From assembly GCF_003460605.1 (NCBI RefSeq), contig NZ_QTVN01000010.1, positions 2,501 through 66,500 on the forward strand: a stretch of 64,000 nt of DNA, in the 5' to 3' direction. A program made the position numbers and the translations under genes. The notes under the pieces are model-generated. The model saw only the letters and a list, made by a program, of their open reading frames with translations, had not been told where the DNA came from and searched no databases. Source of the DNA: Ruminococcus sp. AF31-8BH. Lineage in GTDB: Bacteria > Bacillota > Clostridia > Lachnospirales > Lachnospiraceae. Shown one piece after another: positions 51,594 through 60,514 of the stretch (the stretch's first letter is position 1; each line of letters starts with the position of its first letter).

Positions 51594-52344
51594 GATGTCC
51601 TCCTGTTTTTTGATGATTGCTGCTGGGAAGCTGTGAAGAATTTGCAATTCCTTTCTCCAGCTTCGCCCACTCTTCCCGGGAAGCCTGCCGGTACTCGCCT
51701 TCCTTCAGCCCGTCCAGGGTCAGTTCCATGATCCGCACACGCTTCAGGGTCTGCACCTGATAGCCAAGGTACTCGCACATTCGGCGGATCTGGCGGTTCA
51801 GGCCCTGGGTGAGAATAATGCGAAAAGAAGTCTTCCCTGTTTTTTCTACAAAGCAGCGGCGGGTTATGGTGTCCAGAATAGGAATTCCAGACGCCATTTT
51901 TTTCACAAAAGCGCTGTCTATGGGCTTATCTACGGTCACCAGGTATTCCTTCTCGTGATAGTTGCCCGCGCGCATGATCTTATTTACCAGATCCCCCTGG
52001 TTGGTCAGAAGCAGAAGCCCCTCGGAGTCCTTGTCAAGACGTCCAATGGGGTAAACCCGCAGGGGATAGTTCAGATATTCCGTCACGGTGGTCTCCTGGC
52101 GCTGCTTCTTGGTGCTGCACACAACGCCGCGGGGCTTGTAAAATAGAAGAAGAACCTTCTCTTCTACTTTTTTCACAGCCTTCCCGTCTACGTAAACCAC
52201 TGTGTCTGATGTAATTTTCTCTCCTGGCTCTGCCCTGCGGCCGTCCACGGTAACCCGTCCCTCCTGGATCAGGCTGTCCGCTTCCCGCCTGGAACAAAAG
52301 CCGGCTTCACTTAAATATTTGTTGATTCTGATTTTTTCGTCCAT
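51427..52344 (-). CDS. RsuA/RluB/RluF-type rRNA pseudouridine synthase with odd tail
   Basis: Converts a uridine in rRNA to pseudouridine. S4 domain at the start (IRINKYLSEAGFCSRREADSLIQEGRVTVDG) and catalytic Asp in GRLDKDSEGLLLLTNQGD; GLNRQIRRMCEYLGY and RVRIMELTLDGL complete the family blocks. About 265 residues are family-like. The last 40 are out-of-frame ligA sequence, because the frame runs 167 nt into ligA. Either a 3' frameshift has extended the protein or the overlap is real. ATG at 52344 sits directly after a promoter, with only GGAG between. Confidence 0.85.
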   Translation of the reverse strand: MDEKIRINKYLSEAGFCSRREADSLIQEGRVTVDGRRAEPGEKITSDTVVYVDGKAVKKVEEKVLLLFYKPRGVVCSTKKQRQETTVTEYLNYPLRVYPIGRLDKDSEGLLLLTNQGDLVNKIMRAGNYHEKEYLVTVDKPIDSAFVKKMASGIPILDTITRRCFVEKTGKTSFRIILTQGLNRQIRRMCEYLGYQVQTLKRVRIMELTLDGLKEGEYRQASREEWAKLEKGIANSSQLPSSNHQKTGGHHGKFSTANERTGRNPEWRREGVLPGRQGNHEQSGVRQPVRPAGAAGKRNRHRSHK

Positions 52345-52350
52345 TGCTCC

Positions 52351-52379
52351 ATTATATATTTTTTCCCGGACATATGCAA
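52351..52379 (-). promoter_or_regulatory. Promoter adjoining the pseudouridine synthase start codon
   Basis: Minus strand TTGCAT, 17-bp spacer, TATAAT. The -10 ends 6 nt before the ATG, so transcription would begin at or very near the start codon. Confidence 0.65.
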
Positions 52380-52562
52380 GGCAAACATCATCTGGAAATC
52401 GGAAAGCCAAAAAACAGACCCGCTCTTTGCAGTCAAAAATACCAGACATATATTTTGAGTATTTTTGCACTCACGCAAAGAACTGGCCTGTATTTTATTT
52501 TCTACGAAACTTATGGCAATCCTCTGTTATCAGATACCTTCGTAATCTCTGCGGCCGCCCCG

Positions 52563-54185
52563 TCAGGCGTTTTTCAGATCGCTGAATTTAAACTTGATCA
52601 CAAACATTGCACCCATCATCAGCGCCACGCCAATGATCAGGCACAGCGGACTCTGGATGAAGCCGGCGAAAATGTAGGTGATAAAAGATACCACTGCTGC
52701 CACAATGGCATAAGGCAGCTGGGTGGATACATGGTTTACATGATCGCACTGGGCGCCTGCGGACGCCATGATGGTAGTATCGGAAATCGGAGAGCAGTGG
52801 TCACCGCATACAGCACCTGCCATGCAGGCAGAGATGGAAATAATCATCAGATTTCCAGGTGTGTTTTCAAATACATGTACTACAATGGGGATCAGAATAC
52901 CAAAGGTTCCCCAGGAAGTACCGGTTGCAAAAGCCAGGAAGCATGCCACAATGAAAATAATTGCCGGAAGCATATTTACCAGTCCGTCTGCAGAAGATTT
53001 TACCAGCTCTGCTACAAACTCTGCTGCCCCAAGACTGTCTGTCATACTCTTTAAGGTCCATGCAAAGGTCAGGATCAGTATTGCTGGAACCATGGATTTG
53101 AAGCCCTCCGGGATACATGCCATGCAGTCGCGGAACGGCAGCACCTTGCGTACCATATAAAGAAGAATGGTGATCACCAGTCCGAAAAAACTTCCCAGCA
53201 CAAGGCCTACAGACGCATCACTCTGGGAAAAAGCAGTTACAAAATCAGTACCACTGAAAAATCCGCCTGTGTAGATCATTCCAATGACACAGCAGATTAC
53301 CAGGGAAATAATGGGAATCAGAAGATCCATTACTTTTCCCCGTGGATTCACAGGGTCTTCTCCCTCACCGGAAGCATAGGGGCGGGCTGCAGTTGTAAAC
53401 AGGTCTCCTTTTAACGCGTTGGACTCATGAACGCCCATAGAGCCAAACTCTTCTTTCATCAGAACCATGGACACCATCATCACAATGGTAAGGATTGCAT
53501 AATAGTTGTAAGGAATAGCTCTCACAAAAACGGACATTCCGTCTTCTCCCGGTACAAATCCGCTGACTGCTGCCGCCCAGGATGAGATCGGCGCAATAAT
53601 GCAGATAGGCGCTGCTGTGGCATCGATCAGATATGCCAGCTTGGCACGGGAAACATTGTGCTGGTCTGTGATGGGACGCATAACGCTTCCCACAGTCAGA
53701 CAGTTGAAATAGTCGTCAATAAAAATCAGAACGCCAAGTAAAATCGTAGCAAGCTCGGCGCCCACTCTTGTTTTGATGTGCTTGCTTGCCCAGCGTCCGA
53801 ATGCGGCAGATCCGCCAGCACGGTTCATCAGGCACACCATGGTTCCAAGAATTACCAGGAACACCAGGATACCTACGTTGCTGGATGAGGACAGCACGCT
53901 GATCATTCCGCCGGAAAAAATCTGGTTTACGGTAACTTCGAAATTGCCGCCGGAATACAAGATTGCTCCTACCAGGATTCCCACAAACAGGGAACTGTAA
54001 ACCTCCTTTGTGATCAGTGCCAGAACGATTGCCACAACAGGCGGTACCAAAGACCAGAATGTGGCGTAAACAGCCGGACTGCTTACTTCCTCCTCTGCAG
54101 CTGCAAGTACGGTCGCCGGACATGCCAGAACGAATACTAAAACGGCTGCAAACAGAGCATAAATTTTGCTGCGTTTGTACTTCAT
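52563..54185 (-). CDS. NhaC-family carrier, probable lysine transporter
   Basis: 540 residues with about eleven to twelve membrane helices and NhaC-family motifs (IFIDDYFNCLTVGSVMRPITD, GDHCSPISDTTIMASAG). NhaC proteins are Na+/H+ antiporters, but family members under lysine riboswitches have been predicted to carry lysine, and this gene has such a riboswitch in its leader. A hydrophobic signal-like N-terminus (FAAVLVFVLACPATVLAAA) precedes the first core helix. Start at 54185 with GGGAGGAAATC. The leader is about 560 nt with aptamer, terminator and a further structured segment. Confidence 0.88.
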   Translation of the reverse strand: MKYKRSKIYALFAAVLVFVLACPATVLAAAEEEVSSPAVYATFWSLVPPVVAIVLALITKEVYSSLFVGILVGAILYSGGNFEVTVNQIFSGGMISVLSSSSNVGILVFLVILGTMVCLMNRAGGSAAFGRWASKHIKTRVGAELATILLGVLIFIDDYFNCLTVGSVMRPITDQHNVSRAKLAYLIDATAAPICIIAPISSWAAAVSGFVPGEDGMSVFVRAIPYNYYAILTIVMMVSMVLMKEEFGSMGVHESNALKGDLFTTAARPYASGEGEDPVNPRGKVMDLLIPIISLVICCVIGMIYTGGFFSGTDFVTAFSQSDASVGLVLGSFFGLVITILLYMVRKVLPFRDCMACIPEGFKSMVPAILILTFAWTLKSMTDSLGAAEFVAELVKSSADGLVNMLPAIIFIVACFLAFATGTSWGTFGILIPIVVHVFENTPGNLMIISISACMAGAVCGDHCSPISDTTIMASAGAQCDHVNHVSTQLPYAIVAAVVSFITYIFAGFIQSPLCLIIGVALMMGAMFVIKFKFSDLKNA

Positions 54186-54210
54186 TATCGATTTCCTCCC
54201 TCTTTTACTA

Positions 54211-54400
54211 TGAAAGTCCCAGACGGCAACCAAGAATGAACCATGCCCCGCATGAGCGAATTCTTGGATATCGGATGGGCTAGACCGTATGAGTAAGTAG
54301 GGCGATAGCCCGGATTACGAATGCGGTCGGCAGCTGTGGGAGCGTCCATAGGCGCGGAACAGCTGGCTTTCATACATGGTGATGTCGCCATAGGCGACAT
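54211..54400 (-). other. Structured leader segment between riboswitch and NhaC gene
   Basis: Several perfect stems: TGAAAG/CTTTCA closing (54211-54216, 54367-54372), CCAAGAAT/ATTCTTGG (54230-54237, 54260-54267), GGGCTA/TAGCCC, AGCTGT/ACAGCT, and ATGTCGCC-ATA-GGCGACAT (54382-54400). GACCGTAT/ATGCGGTC competes with GGGCTA/TAGCCC. It may be a dispersed structured repeat or a second regulatory RNA. Confidence 0.55.
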
Positions 54401-54420
54401 ATCCTTTTTGCGAATACGAC

Positions 54421-54464
54421 AAAAAAGCCATGAACGCCGCCCCGCTATGGGACACATTCATGGC
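54421..54464 (-). terminator. Riboswitch-controlled terminator
   Basis: Minus strand GCCATGAAtG pairs with C-GTTCATGGC, followed by TTTTTTG, directly after the aptamer. It is the likely off-state expression platform. Confidence 0.8.
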
Positions 54465-54489
54465 ATTTATTCTTCACAGGATCCATACC

Positions 54490-54690
54490 TTCGATAGCGC
54501 TCCACAACAGTGACAGTCTGCCGCATATTCTGCGTCAGCCCAGAGCTCTCTTCTCATGGCGAAAACAAACCCTTCGGCGGTATTCCCTTTCTTCCCGGCC
54601 AGCCTGCCAGACAGCCTGGATTCTGATGCTTCACAAATCTACAGAATCTCACAGCCGGAATTACTGATGAAGCCCGCGCCTCTATCATAA
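54490..54690 (-). promoter_or_regulatory. Lysine riboswitch (L box)
   Basis: Minus strand holds the L-box landmarks in order: GATAGAGGCGC at the 5' side of P1, GGGCTTCATCAGTA, GAAAGGGAATACCGCCGAAG, CTGACGC...GTCACTG, and the closing GCGCTATC. Lysine binding should favour the terminator at 54421-54464 and shut off the NhaC-family carrier. Confidence 0.9.
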
Positions 54691-54754
54691 CTTCCCGTAT
54701 TCAGTTTCCTTCATCATGCCAGGGGAAAAGTACCTGACCTGGCATCTTGTAACT

Positions 54755-54783
54755 ACTGTAACAGCTTTCCCGGATAATTGCAA
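54755..54783 (-). promoter_or_regulatory. Promoter of the lysine-riboswitch transcript
   Basis: Minus strand TTGCAA, 17-bp spacer, TACAGT, extended by TGT. A TGCCAGG/CCTGGCA hairpin follows before the aptamer. Confidence 0.6.
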
Positions 54784-54797
54784 GTCTTATTTTCTAT

Positions 54798-55637
54798 CTA
54801 TCCCACAAATCGAAAAATATTATAAGAGGCTGTTTCTCCAATCCGTTCACAGTCATTTTCTTCCAGAACCTTCTGGAGTTCCTCGTTCTTTGAGACTACC
54901 ACAAATTCTGTTCTTGTCTCCTGCAATGCTTTCTTAAATGCTTCCATATCGTCATACAGCTGATAATCCACCACATCCAGAAGCGCCTTCTGCCGTTTGT
55001 ATCCATCGCTGTTTTCATCATATACGCCTGTCACAGTGCTTCCTGCACGGTAAATACTGGAATTTCTGCTGATGATCAGACGCATGCTGGCATCATACTG
55101 CCGCACTTTATTGTTCAGGGTGCCGTCAAATACTACCCTTGCCATCTGCTCCGGATTGTTCTGGTTTTCATGGATGATCCCGCAGACCTGTATCAGTTCA
55201 TCCGGGACTTTATAGATATTTTCTGCAAACGCGAAGTTGTTCACCACCCTGTCCAGCGGATTGCCAAAGAGCACAAAAATTCCAAGAAGCACAGCCGCAG
55301 CTGCAGCTTTCATCCACCTTTTTGGGAAAAGACACACCGCCTTAACTCCGTAATACGCCACCCCCGGTATTACCGGAAGCAGCCAGATAAAGCGGTAATA
55401 TTCCTTGTCAAAGCCCAGCTTTGCTATGATATATTTCACAACAACCGGGTTATACACCGTCAGGAACAGAACAGCCGAGCAGCCAATAAAAATCATGGAG
55501 CTTTTTTTCCGTCCCCAGATCAGCGTGGCAATCAGTCCAATGGCAAAAAGGACCGGATACCAGCAGGGACCCCAGTACAATTTCATACAGGCATCCACAA
55601 ATTTCATTCCCAGCTCTTCAATTGTTATTCCACCCAT
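54798..55637 (-). CDS. Membrane protein of unknown function
   Basis: 279 residues: about four hydrophobic helices in the first 130 residues (WYPVLFAIGLIATLIWG, MIFIGCSAVLFLTVYNPVVV, WLLPVIPGVAYYGV, AAAAAVLLGIFVLFGNPL), then a soluble domain (PDELIQVCGIIHENQNN ... EFVVVSKNEELQKVLEENDCERIGETASYNIFRFVG). The tail resembles the end of large membrane glycosyltransferase-like proteins. It lies 14 bp after the 360-residue membrane gene; the pair could be one functional unit. Not a recognised family. Confidence 0.65.
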   Translation of the reverse strand: MGGITIEELGMKFVDACMKLYWGPCWYPVLFAIGLIATLIWGRKKSSMIFIGCSAVLFLTVYNPVVVKYIIAKLGFDKEYYRFIWLLPVIPGVAYYGVKAVCLFPKRWMKAAAAAVLLGIFVLFGNPLDRVVNNFAFAENIYKVPDELIQVCGIIHENQNNPEQMARVVFDGTLNNKVRQYDASMRLIISRNSSIYRAGSTVTGVYDENSDGYKRQKALLDVVDYQLYDDMEAFKKALQETRTEFVVVSKNEELQKVLEENDCERIGETASYNIFRFVG

Positions 55638-55651
55638 TCTTCCGCTCCTTT

Positions 55652-56734
55652 CTACGATGCAGCCAGACTGAGCAGTCCAAGCTTACACGCAAAATACACA
55701 CCTGCATAGAGAACAGAAGGAACCATGCACAAAATACAGTAAGGCAGGCCGGAAAGCTTGCGCTTCATCCGCATAACCGGTACCATCCCAGCCAGAACTG
55801 CAGCTGGAAGGATAATGGCAGAGCCGGAAAATCCCAGAGCGCTTACCGCCGTAATAAACAGCACCGCCCACACCCTACGGTCCTCTTTTTCTTCGTAAAG
55901 CCACAGGGCGCACATAAGAACAACCGGAAATACAATATTTGCAAGAATGGCTTTTCCCTCGTAGCTTCTGGTAAAGAAAAAGGTTCCTGCCGTGTAGATC
56001 GTGCCGCAGAACAACTGAAGGACGCACACAAACAGCACCATCAGATCCGCTTTCTTGCGGTTTTTCCCGAACAATCTTTTTCCAATCTGATAGATGACCA
56101 GGTTTGCAATGATCACATTTTCACAGGACATTACAATTTTGGCCTGTACAATGGGATGGATTCCCAAAAGCCTGCACCACACTGCATTATTCATAGGATA
56201 AGCGGACAGAACATATCTGGCCTGAAAATTCTGCAGGATGCCGCCTCTGAACGGATCAAATCTGCCAAGGGTGTTCGTGTATACAGAGGTACTGACCGTT
56301 CCTACATAGTAGGCAGCATCCACAGTGATATCTTCATAAAAAATAACGATCAGGCACTGAAGAAAAATCACCGCTGCCAGGAGCAGAAGCATCACGGAGT
56401 GCTGTTTCCATACTGCTTCTGCTTTCACTCTCACAGTCTGTCCCGGAGTGCCATCCATATGCCTGTGCCGTCTTATGCAAAGAAAAGCCCCAAGCACAGC
56501 TACAGCCATGATCACGGCCCATATGCCTGCTGCAGTACTTAAAGGAACCCACAAAAGCGTCATGGGGGTAAACAAGATTTCAAATACCGCAAAGTACGCC
56601 AGATATCCCAGGATCAGCTGCAGGGAAATATCTTCCTTTAATTTCAGAACCCGAAACACAAGTCTGCCTGCCGCCAAAAATATCATCGTCTGAAGAATAA
56701 AACCTATGCATGCCAGACACACATCTTTCATCAT
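55652..56734 (-). CDS. Polytopic membrane protein (DUF6077-like)
   Basis: 360 residues with about nine hydrophobic helices. A conserved-looking extracytoplasmic loop (FYEDITVDAAYYVGTVSTSVYTNTLGRFDPFRG) follows the fourth or fifth helix and is reminiscent of GT-C glycosyltransferase loops with acidic residues. The family call is tentative. Its ATG overlaps the stop of the molybdoenzyme gene (ATGA), implying coupling to the xanthine dehydrogenase operon although no functional link is obvious. Confidence 0.6.
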   Translation of the reverse strand: MMKDVCLACIGFILQTMIFLAAGRLVFRVLKLKEDISLQLILGYLAYFAVFEILFTPMTLLWVPLSTAAGIWAVIMAVAVLGAFLCIRRHRHMDGTPGQTVRVKAEAVWKQHSVMLLLLAAVIFLQCLIVIFYEDITVDAAYYVGTVSTSVYTNTLGRFDPFRGGILQNFQARYVLSAYPMNNAVWCRLLGIHPIVQAKIVMSCENVIIANLVIYQIGKRLFGKNRKKADLMVLFVCVLQLFCGTIYTAGTFFFTRSYEGKAILANIVFPVVLMCALWLYEEKEDRRVWAVLFITAVSALGFSGSAIILPAAVLAGMVPVMRMKRKLSGLPYCILCMVPSVLYAGVYFACKLGLLSLAAS

Positions 56735-59031
56735 TTATGATTCTCTCCCTCTAACTGCGCCTTCAAAATCCCCATGGCAACCTTCTCCGGTGTAATAGGA
56801 AGCTCTCTTACGCGCACGCCAGAGGCATTGTAGACTGCATCTGCAATGGCCGGACATGGAGTGTCAATGACCAGCTCGCCGATGGATTTGGCACCGAAAG
56901 GACCGCTCTTTTCGTAGCTGCTCTCAAACTCCACACGGATATTTCCGATGTCCACGCGGCTTGGGATCTTGTACTGCATGAAAGAGTTCTCGCGGATCTT
57001 ACCCTCTTTGGAATATTGTACATTCTCCATAAGAGCCATTCCGATTCCCTGGGAAACTCCTCCCTCTGTCTGCACACGGGCAAGATTAGGGTTAATAGGA
57101 GTTCCGCAGTCTACCACTGCCACATAATCGATCAGCTCAATATTTCCGGTCTCTTTATCCACTTCCACCTCAGCTGCACCGATCATATACGGCGGCGGAG
57201 AAATCTTGGAAGAAAAGGCGGTGGTTACCTGAAGCTCCTGCGTATTGCCGCAGGTTCCCTTATAGGCAACCTCCTGAAGACTAACCTCTTTATCCCCTGC
57301 ATAAACTCTTTTTCCGTCAAATTCAGCTTCTTCTGCATCTACCCCAAGCATTCCTGCGCCTACCTTGATGATCCGCTTCTTCAATTCACTGCAGGCATTG
57401 ATTACCGCATTTCCTGTGGCATAGGTGGTAGCAGAGGCATAAGAGCCGGAATCATATGGGGAAACATCCGTATCCACTCCAAATGCGACCACATTGTCAA
57501 ATTCCGTTTCCAGGCAGTCTGCTGCCATCTGAGAAAGAATCGTATCACATCCGGTACCCATATCCGCACATCCAAGGGATAATGTATAGGAAGCGTCCTC
57601 ATTCAGCTTCAGGGTTGCACCTCCAACGTCTACATTAGAAATAGAGGAACCCTGCATTGCCATGGCAAGACCTACGCCTCTTACTTTTCCATTTCCCATG
57701 TCTCTGCATGGATATTTCTCATTCCAGCCAATCATCTCCTTGGCACGGGCAAGACAACGATCCATGGTACAGCTTGCCGTGTGGGTCAGATTGCCGTCAT
57801 AATCGTACATTCTTTCCCCTTCAACAGGCATATTCAATTCGCGGATTCTGGCAGGATCCATGTTCATTTTGTGCGCCAGCTCATTTACAGCAGACTCTAC
57901 TGCATATATACCCTGTGTAGCGCCATAGCCGCGGTATGCACCTGCAGCCTGAACATTGGTATATACAACTTCATAATCAAAGTTGTAGGCCTCAAGATTC
58001 CGATACAGTGCAATGGCCTTATGCCCTGTCAGGCCCACAGTTGTAGGGCTGTGATCGCCATATGCACCTGCATTGGAAAGGGCTTCCACCTTAATTCCCT
58101 TTACAATACCATTCTCATCCGCTCCAACCTGTACATGGACCTCCATCTCATGACGGGGAGATGCACAGATCAGGGCCTCGTGGCGGCTGTAAACGATCTT
58201 GGAGGGACGGCCGGTCAGCCAGGTAACAATTGCCGGGTAAATCTCGCAAACCTCTGTCTGCTTGGCGCCAAAGCCGCCTCCGATACGGGGCTTAATCACA
58301 CGAATCTTAGAGGATGGAATTCCAAGGGCATTTCCAAGGATTCTTCGAAGATGGAAAGGAACCTGTGTAGAGGCTACCACATTCAGTCTTCCAAAATGAT
58401 CCTTGGTACAGTAAGCACGGAAGGTTTCCATCATACACTGCTGGTCTGCCTTTGTATGGTAAACCTCATCTACCGTATATTTGCAGCTGGCAAGAACAGC
58501 GTCAATGTCACCCATTTCCTCATGGCCTTTGGCAGCAAGGTTTCGCTTGTTGTCAGCACCTACGGGGAACTTGGATTCCCAATTCTCTTCAGGATGAACA
58601 AGAACCGGATTGTCTTTGGCTGTATGCATATCCAGAACCGGTGTTTCCACACGGTATTTCACTTTAATACGTTTCAGGGCAAGGTCAACTGCCGCCTCTG
58701 TCTCACCTGCCACAATTGCTACTGCATCTCCTACAAAACGCAGATGCTGATCCAGAATCAATCTGTCATAGGGGCTGAATTCCGGATAAGTCTGCCCTGC
58801 AGAAGCAAACCTTTTCTTCGGAACATCTTCCCAGGTAAGAACGCAGGCAATACCATCTGTTTTCTTCGCATTCTCAGTTTTGATCTCCTCTATCCAGGCA
58901 TTGGCATAAGGACTTCTTAATATCTTAATGATCAGGCATTCCTTAGGTGCCAGGTCATCGGTATATACAGGCTGTCCTGTAACCAGTGCCATGGCATCTT
59001 TTTTCTGCAGAGACTGATTCACATAGCTCAT
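56731..59031 (-). CDS. xdhA: Xanthine dehydrogenase-type molybdopterin-binding subunit
   Basis: 766-residue large subunit of a molybdenum hydroxylase: an aldehyde oxidase/xanthine dehydrogenase a/b hammerhead domain (about 1-130, GQPVYTDDLAPK), then the Moco domains with GGGFGAKQTE, the GAYRGYGATQGIYAVE loop, DMGTGCDTILSQ and the C-terminal GAKSIGELV near the catalytic Glu. Likely substrates are purines or N-heterocycles; specificity is not determinable. It overlaps the Fe-S subunit gene by 4 nt. No Moco-maturation or SDMH accessory genes (yqeB, yqeC) are in the window. Confidence 0.92.
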   Translation of the reverse strand: MSYVNQSLQKKDAMALVTGQPVYTDDLAPKECLIIKILRSPYANAWIEEIKTENAKKTDGIACVLTWEDVPKKRFASAGQTYPEFSPYDRLILDQHLRFVGDAVAIVAGETEAAVDLALKRIKVKYRVETPVLDMHTAKDNPVLVHPEENWESKFPVGADNKRNLAAKGHEEMGDIDAVLASCKYTVDEVYHTKADQQCMMETFRAYCTKDHFGRLNVVASTQVPFHLRRILGNALGIPSSKIRVIKPRIGGGFGAKQTEVCEIYPAIVTWLTGRPSKIVYSRHEALICASPRHEMEVHVQVGADENGIVKGIKVEALSNAGAYGDHSPTTVGLTGHKAIALYRNLEAYNFDYEVVYTNVQAAGAYRGYGATQGIYAVESAVNELAHKMNMDPARIRELNMPVEGERMYDYDGNLTHTASCTMDRCLARAKEMIGWNEKYPCRDMGNGKVRGVGLAMAMQGSSISNVDVGGATLKLNEDASYTLSLGCADMGTGCDTILSQMAADCLETEFDNVVAFGVDTDVSPYDSGSYASATTYATGNAVINACSELKKRIIKVGAGMLGVDAEEAEFDGKRVYAGDKEVSLQEVAYKGTCGNTQELQVTTAFSSKISPPPYMIGAAEVEVDKETGNIELIDYVAVVDCGTPINPNLARVQTEGGVSQGIGMALMENVQYSKEGKIRENSFMQYKIPSRVDIGNIRVEFESSYEKSGPFGAKSIGELVIDTPCPAIADAVYNASGVRVRELPITPEKVAMGILKAQLEGENHK

Positions 59032-59504
59032 GCCTGCACCTCCTTCTCCTGATTCTTCTTATATTCCAGATATTTCAGAATGCTTCTGGTCTGTCCAACA
59101 AAACCGGAGCAGCGGCATAAATTTCCGGCCAGATACTCCTTGATCTCATCCTCTGTAGGATCTGCCAATTCCTTTGTCATGGCGATCACATTCATAATAA
59201 AGCCCGGATTGCAGAAGCCGCACTGCTCTGCGCCTTCATTGGCAAGAAATGTACCAAATTCTTTGGCTTCTTCCTGAAGACCTTCCATAGTCATAACCCT
59301 TTTGCCGTCAATACGTGCTGCCAGAACGGAACAGGAAAGCATAGGTCTTCCCTCCACCAGAACGGTGCAAAGACCACAGTTAGCAGTCTCACAGCCTCTT
59401 TTTACACTGTAGCAGCCAAGGCTTCGAAGGAAATCCAGAAGCAGGGTATCCGGACGGATTTCTTCTTCTTTTTTAACTCCGTTCAGCCAAAAATTAATTC
59501 TCAT
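59028..59504 (-). CDS. xdhC: Xanthine dehydrogenase-type 2Fe-2S subunit
   Basis: 158-residue electron-transfer subunit with two 2Fe-2S clusters: plant-type CETANCGLCTVLVEGRPMLSC and the C-terminal CGFCNPGF...GNLCRCSGF. Start at the ATG at 59504 (MRINFWLNG) with GGGAGG 8 nt upstream; it overlaps the FAD-subunit gene by 11 nt. Middle gene of the FAD, Fe-S, Mo order. Confidence 0.94.
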   Translation of the reverse strand: MRINFWLNGVKKEEEIRPDTLLLDFLRSLGCYSVKRGCETANCGLCTVLVEGRPMLSCSVLAARIDGKRVMTMEGLQEEAKEFGTFLANEGAEQCGFCNPGFIMNVIAMTKELADPTEDEIKEYLAGNLCRCSGFVGQTRSILKYLEYKKNQEKEVQA

Positions 59505-60312
59505 CACTCATACCTCCCACTGCTTCCAATGCTCTTCTTGTAAGGACCTTCACAAGAAGGGTTCTGTACTTAGCACTTCCTCTCATATTTCCTGAGGTTG
59601 GAACCTTTCTGGCCGCATAGTCTGCAAATTTCTCATAAGCTTCCTTCTTCTCTTCCTCAGAAAGTGTCTGCGCATCCTTCAAAATGTTCTCCTCATCCTC
59701 CAGAAGAAATGCCTTAGACGGACGGGCACCGTAAACAGCCTTCACGCCATCTTCAGACAGGCTTACACAGCAGGCAAGCACAGGAAAATCAGTCTTTGTG
59801 TTACGCTGGCTTAGGTATGCAGTCTTAATCGGAGTTTTCTTCACAATAATATGTACCAGAATGTCTCTGTCCTTTGGCATTTTTACAAAGTCCCAAAGAC
59901 AGACTCTTCCTCCCTTAAAAAGCTCAACCTCTGTATCCAGGGCTAAAAACATAGTCAGAACGTCTGAGAAACCAAAACGCCCCCAGATACTTCCGCCCAC
60001 TGTAGCACAGTTGCGGAACTGCACGCCTACAATGTGGCGCAGACTCTCCTTCATAGCTCCATGGGTATAGGCATGAAGTCCTTCGTGAAGCTCCAGATCA
60101 CGTAAGGGAGTCATGCAGCCGATTACAAATTCTTTCTCCGTCTCTGTAATGGTGTCCAATCCAAGGCCTGAAAGGTCAATAGCTGTAGTTACATTGCGAT
60201 TGCCCATTTTCAGCCATACCATTCCGCCCAGTACACAGGCGGTACGCTTCTGGTTCAGCTCATAGGCTTCTTCCAGGGATTCCGCTTTCACATAATTTTT
60301 TATTTTAAGCAT
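59494..60312 (-). CDS. xdhB: Xanthine dehydrogenase-type FAD-binding subunit
   Basis: 272 residues of the FAD_binding_5/CO dehydrogenase flavoprotein type: an N-terminal FAD fold (VKAESLEEAYELNQKRTACVLGGMVWLKMGNR), the GVQFRNCATVGGSIWGRF loop and a C-terminal domain with TSGNMRGSAKYRTLLVKVLTRRAL. It passes electrons from the 2Fe-2S clusters to NAD or another acceptor. First gene of the operon; AAAGGAAAT precedes the ATG. Confidence 0.93.
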   Translation of the reverse strand: MLKIKNYVKAESLEEAYELNQKRTACVLGGMVWLKMGNRNVTTAIDLSGLGLDTITETEKEFVIGCMTPLRDLELHEGLHAYTHGAMKESLRHIVGVQFRNCATVGGSIWGRFGFSDVLTMFLALDTEVELFKGGRVCLWDFVKMPKDRDILVHIIVKKTPIKTAYLSQRNTKTDFPVLACCVSLSEDGVKAVYGARPSKAFLLEDEENILKDAQTLSEEEKKEAYEKFADYAARKVPTSGNMRGSAKYRTLLVKVLTRRALEAVGGMSDEN

Positions 60313-60424
60313 GGTGATTTCCTTTCTTTTATTATCGACTTTAAGTATAACAAGAAAAAATCCAAATTTCCAGCGAAATGACAGATTCAGAATATTTTTT
60401 TATTTTGATTTTATGCAAATTATA

Positions 60425-60453
60425 TAGAAATTTTCAAATAATTATGTTATAAT
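60425..60453 (+). promoter_or_regulatory. Promoter of the cytidylate-kinase-like gene
   Basis: Extended -10 TGTTATAAT; the -35 is poor (TAGAAA at 17-bp spacing). Confidence 0.5.
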
Positions 60454-60514
60454 ACAAAGAAAGAACAGATAATATACCTTTTGCACTGTTTTTATCAAAA
60501 AGGAGGCGGCGTTT

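Noticed and set aside
54185..54457. 90-codon minus-strand frame in the NhaC leader
   Set aside because: It consists of stem-loop sequence between the riboswitch terminator and the true start; composition is unlike a protein.
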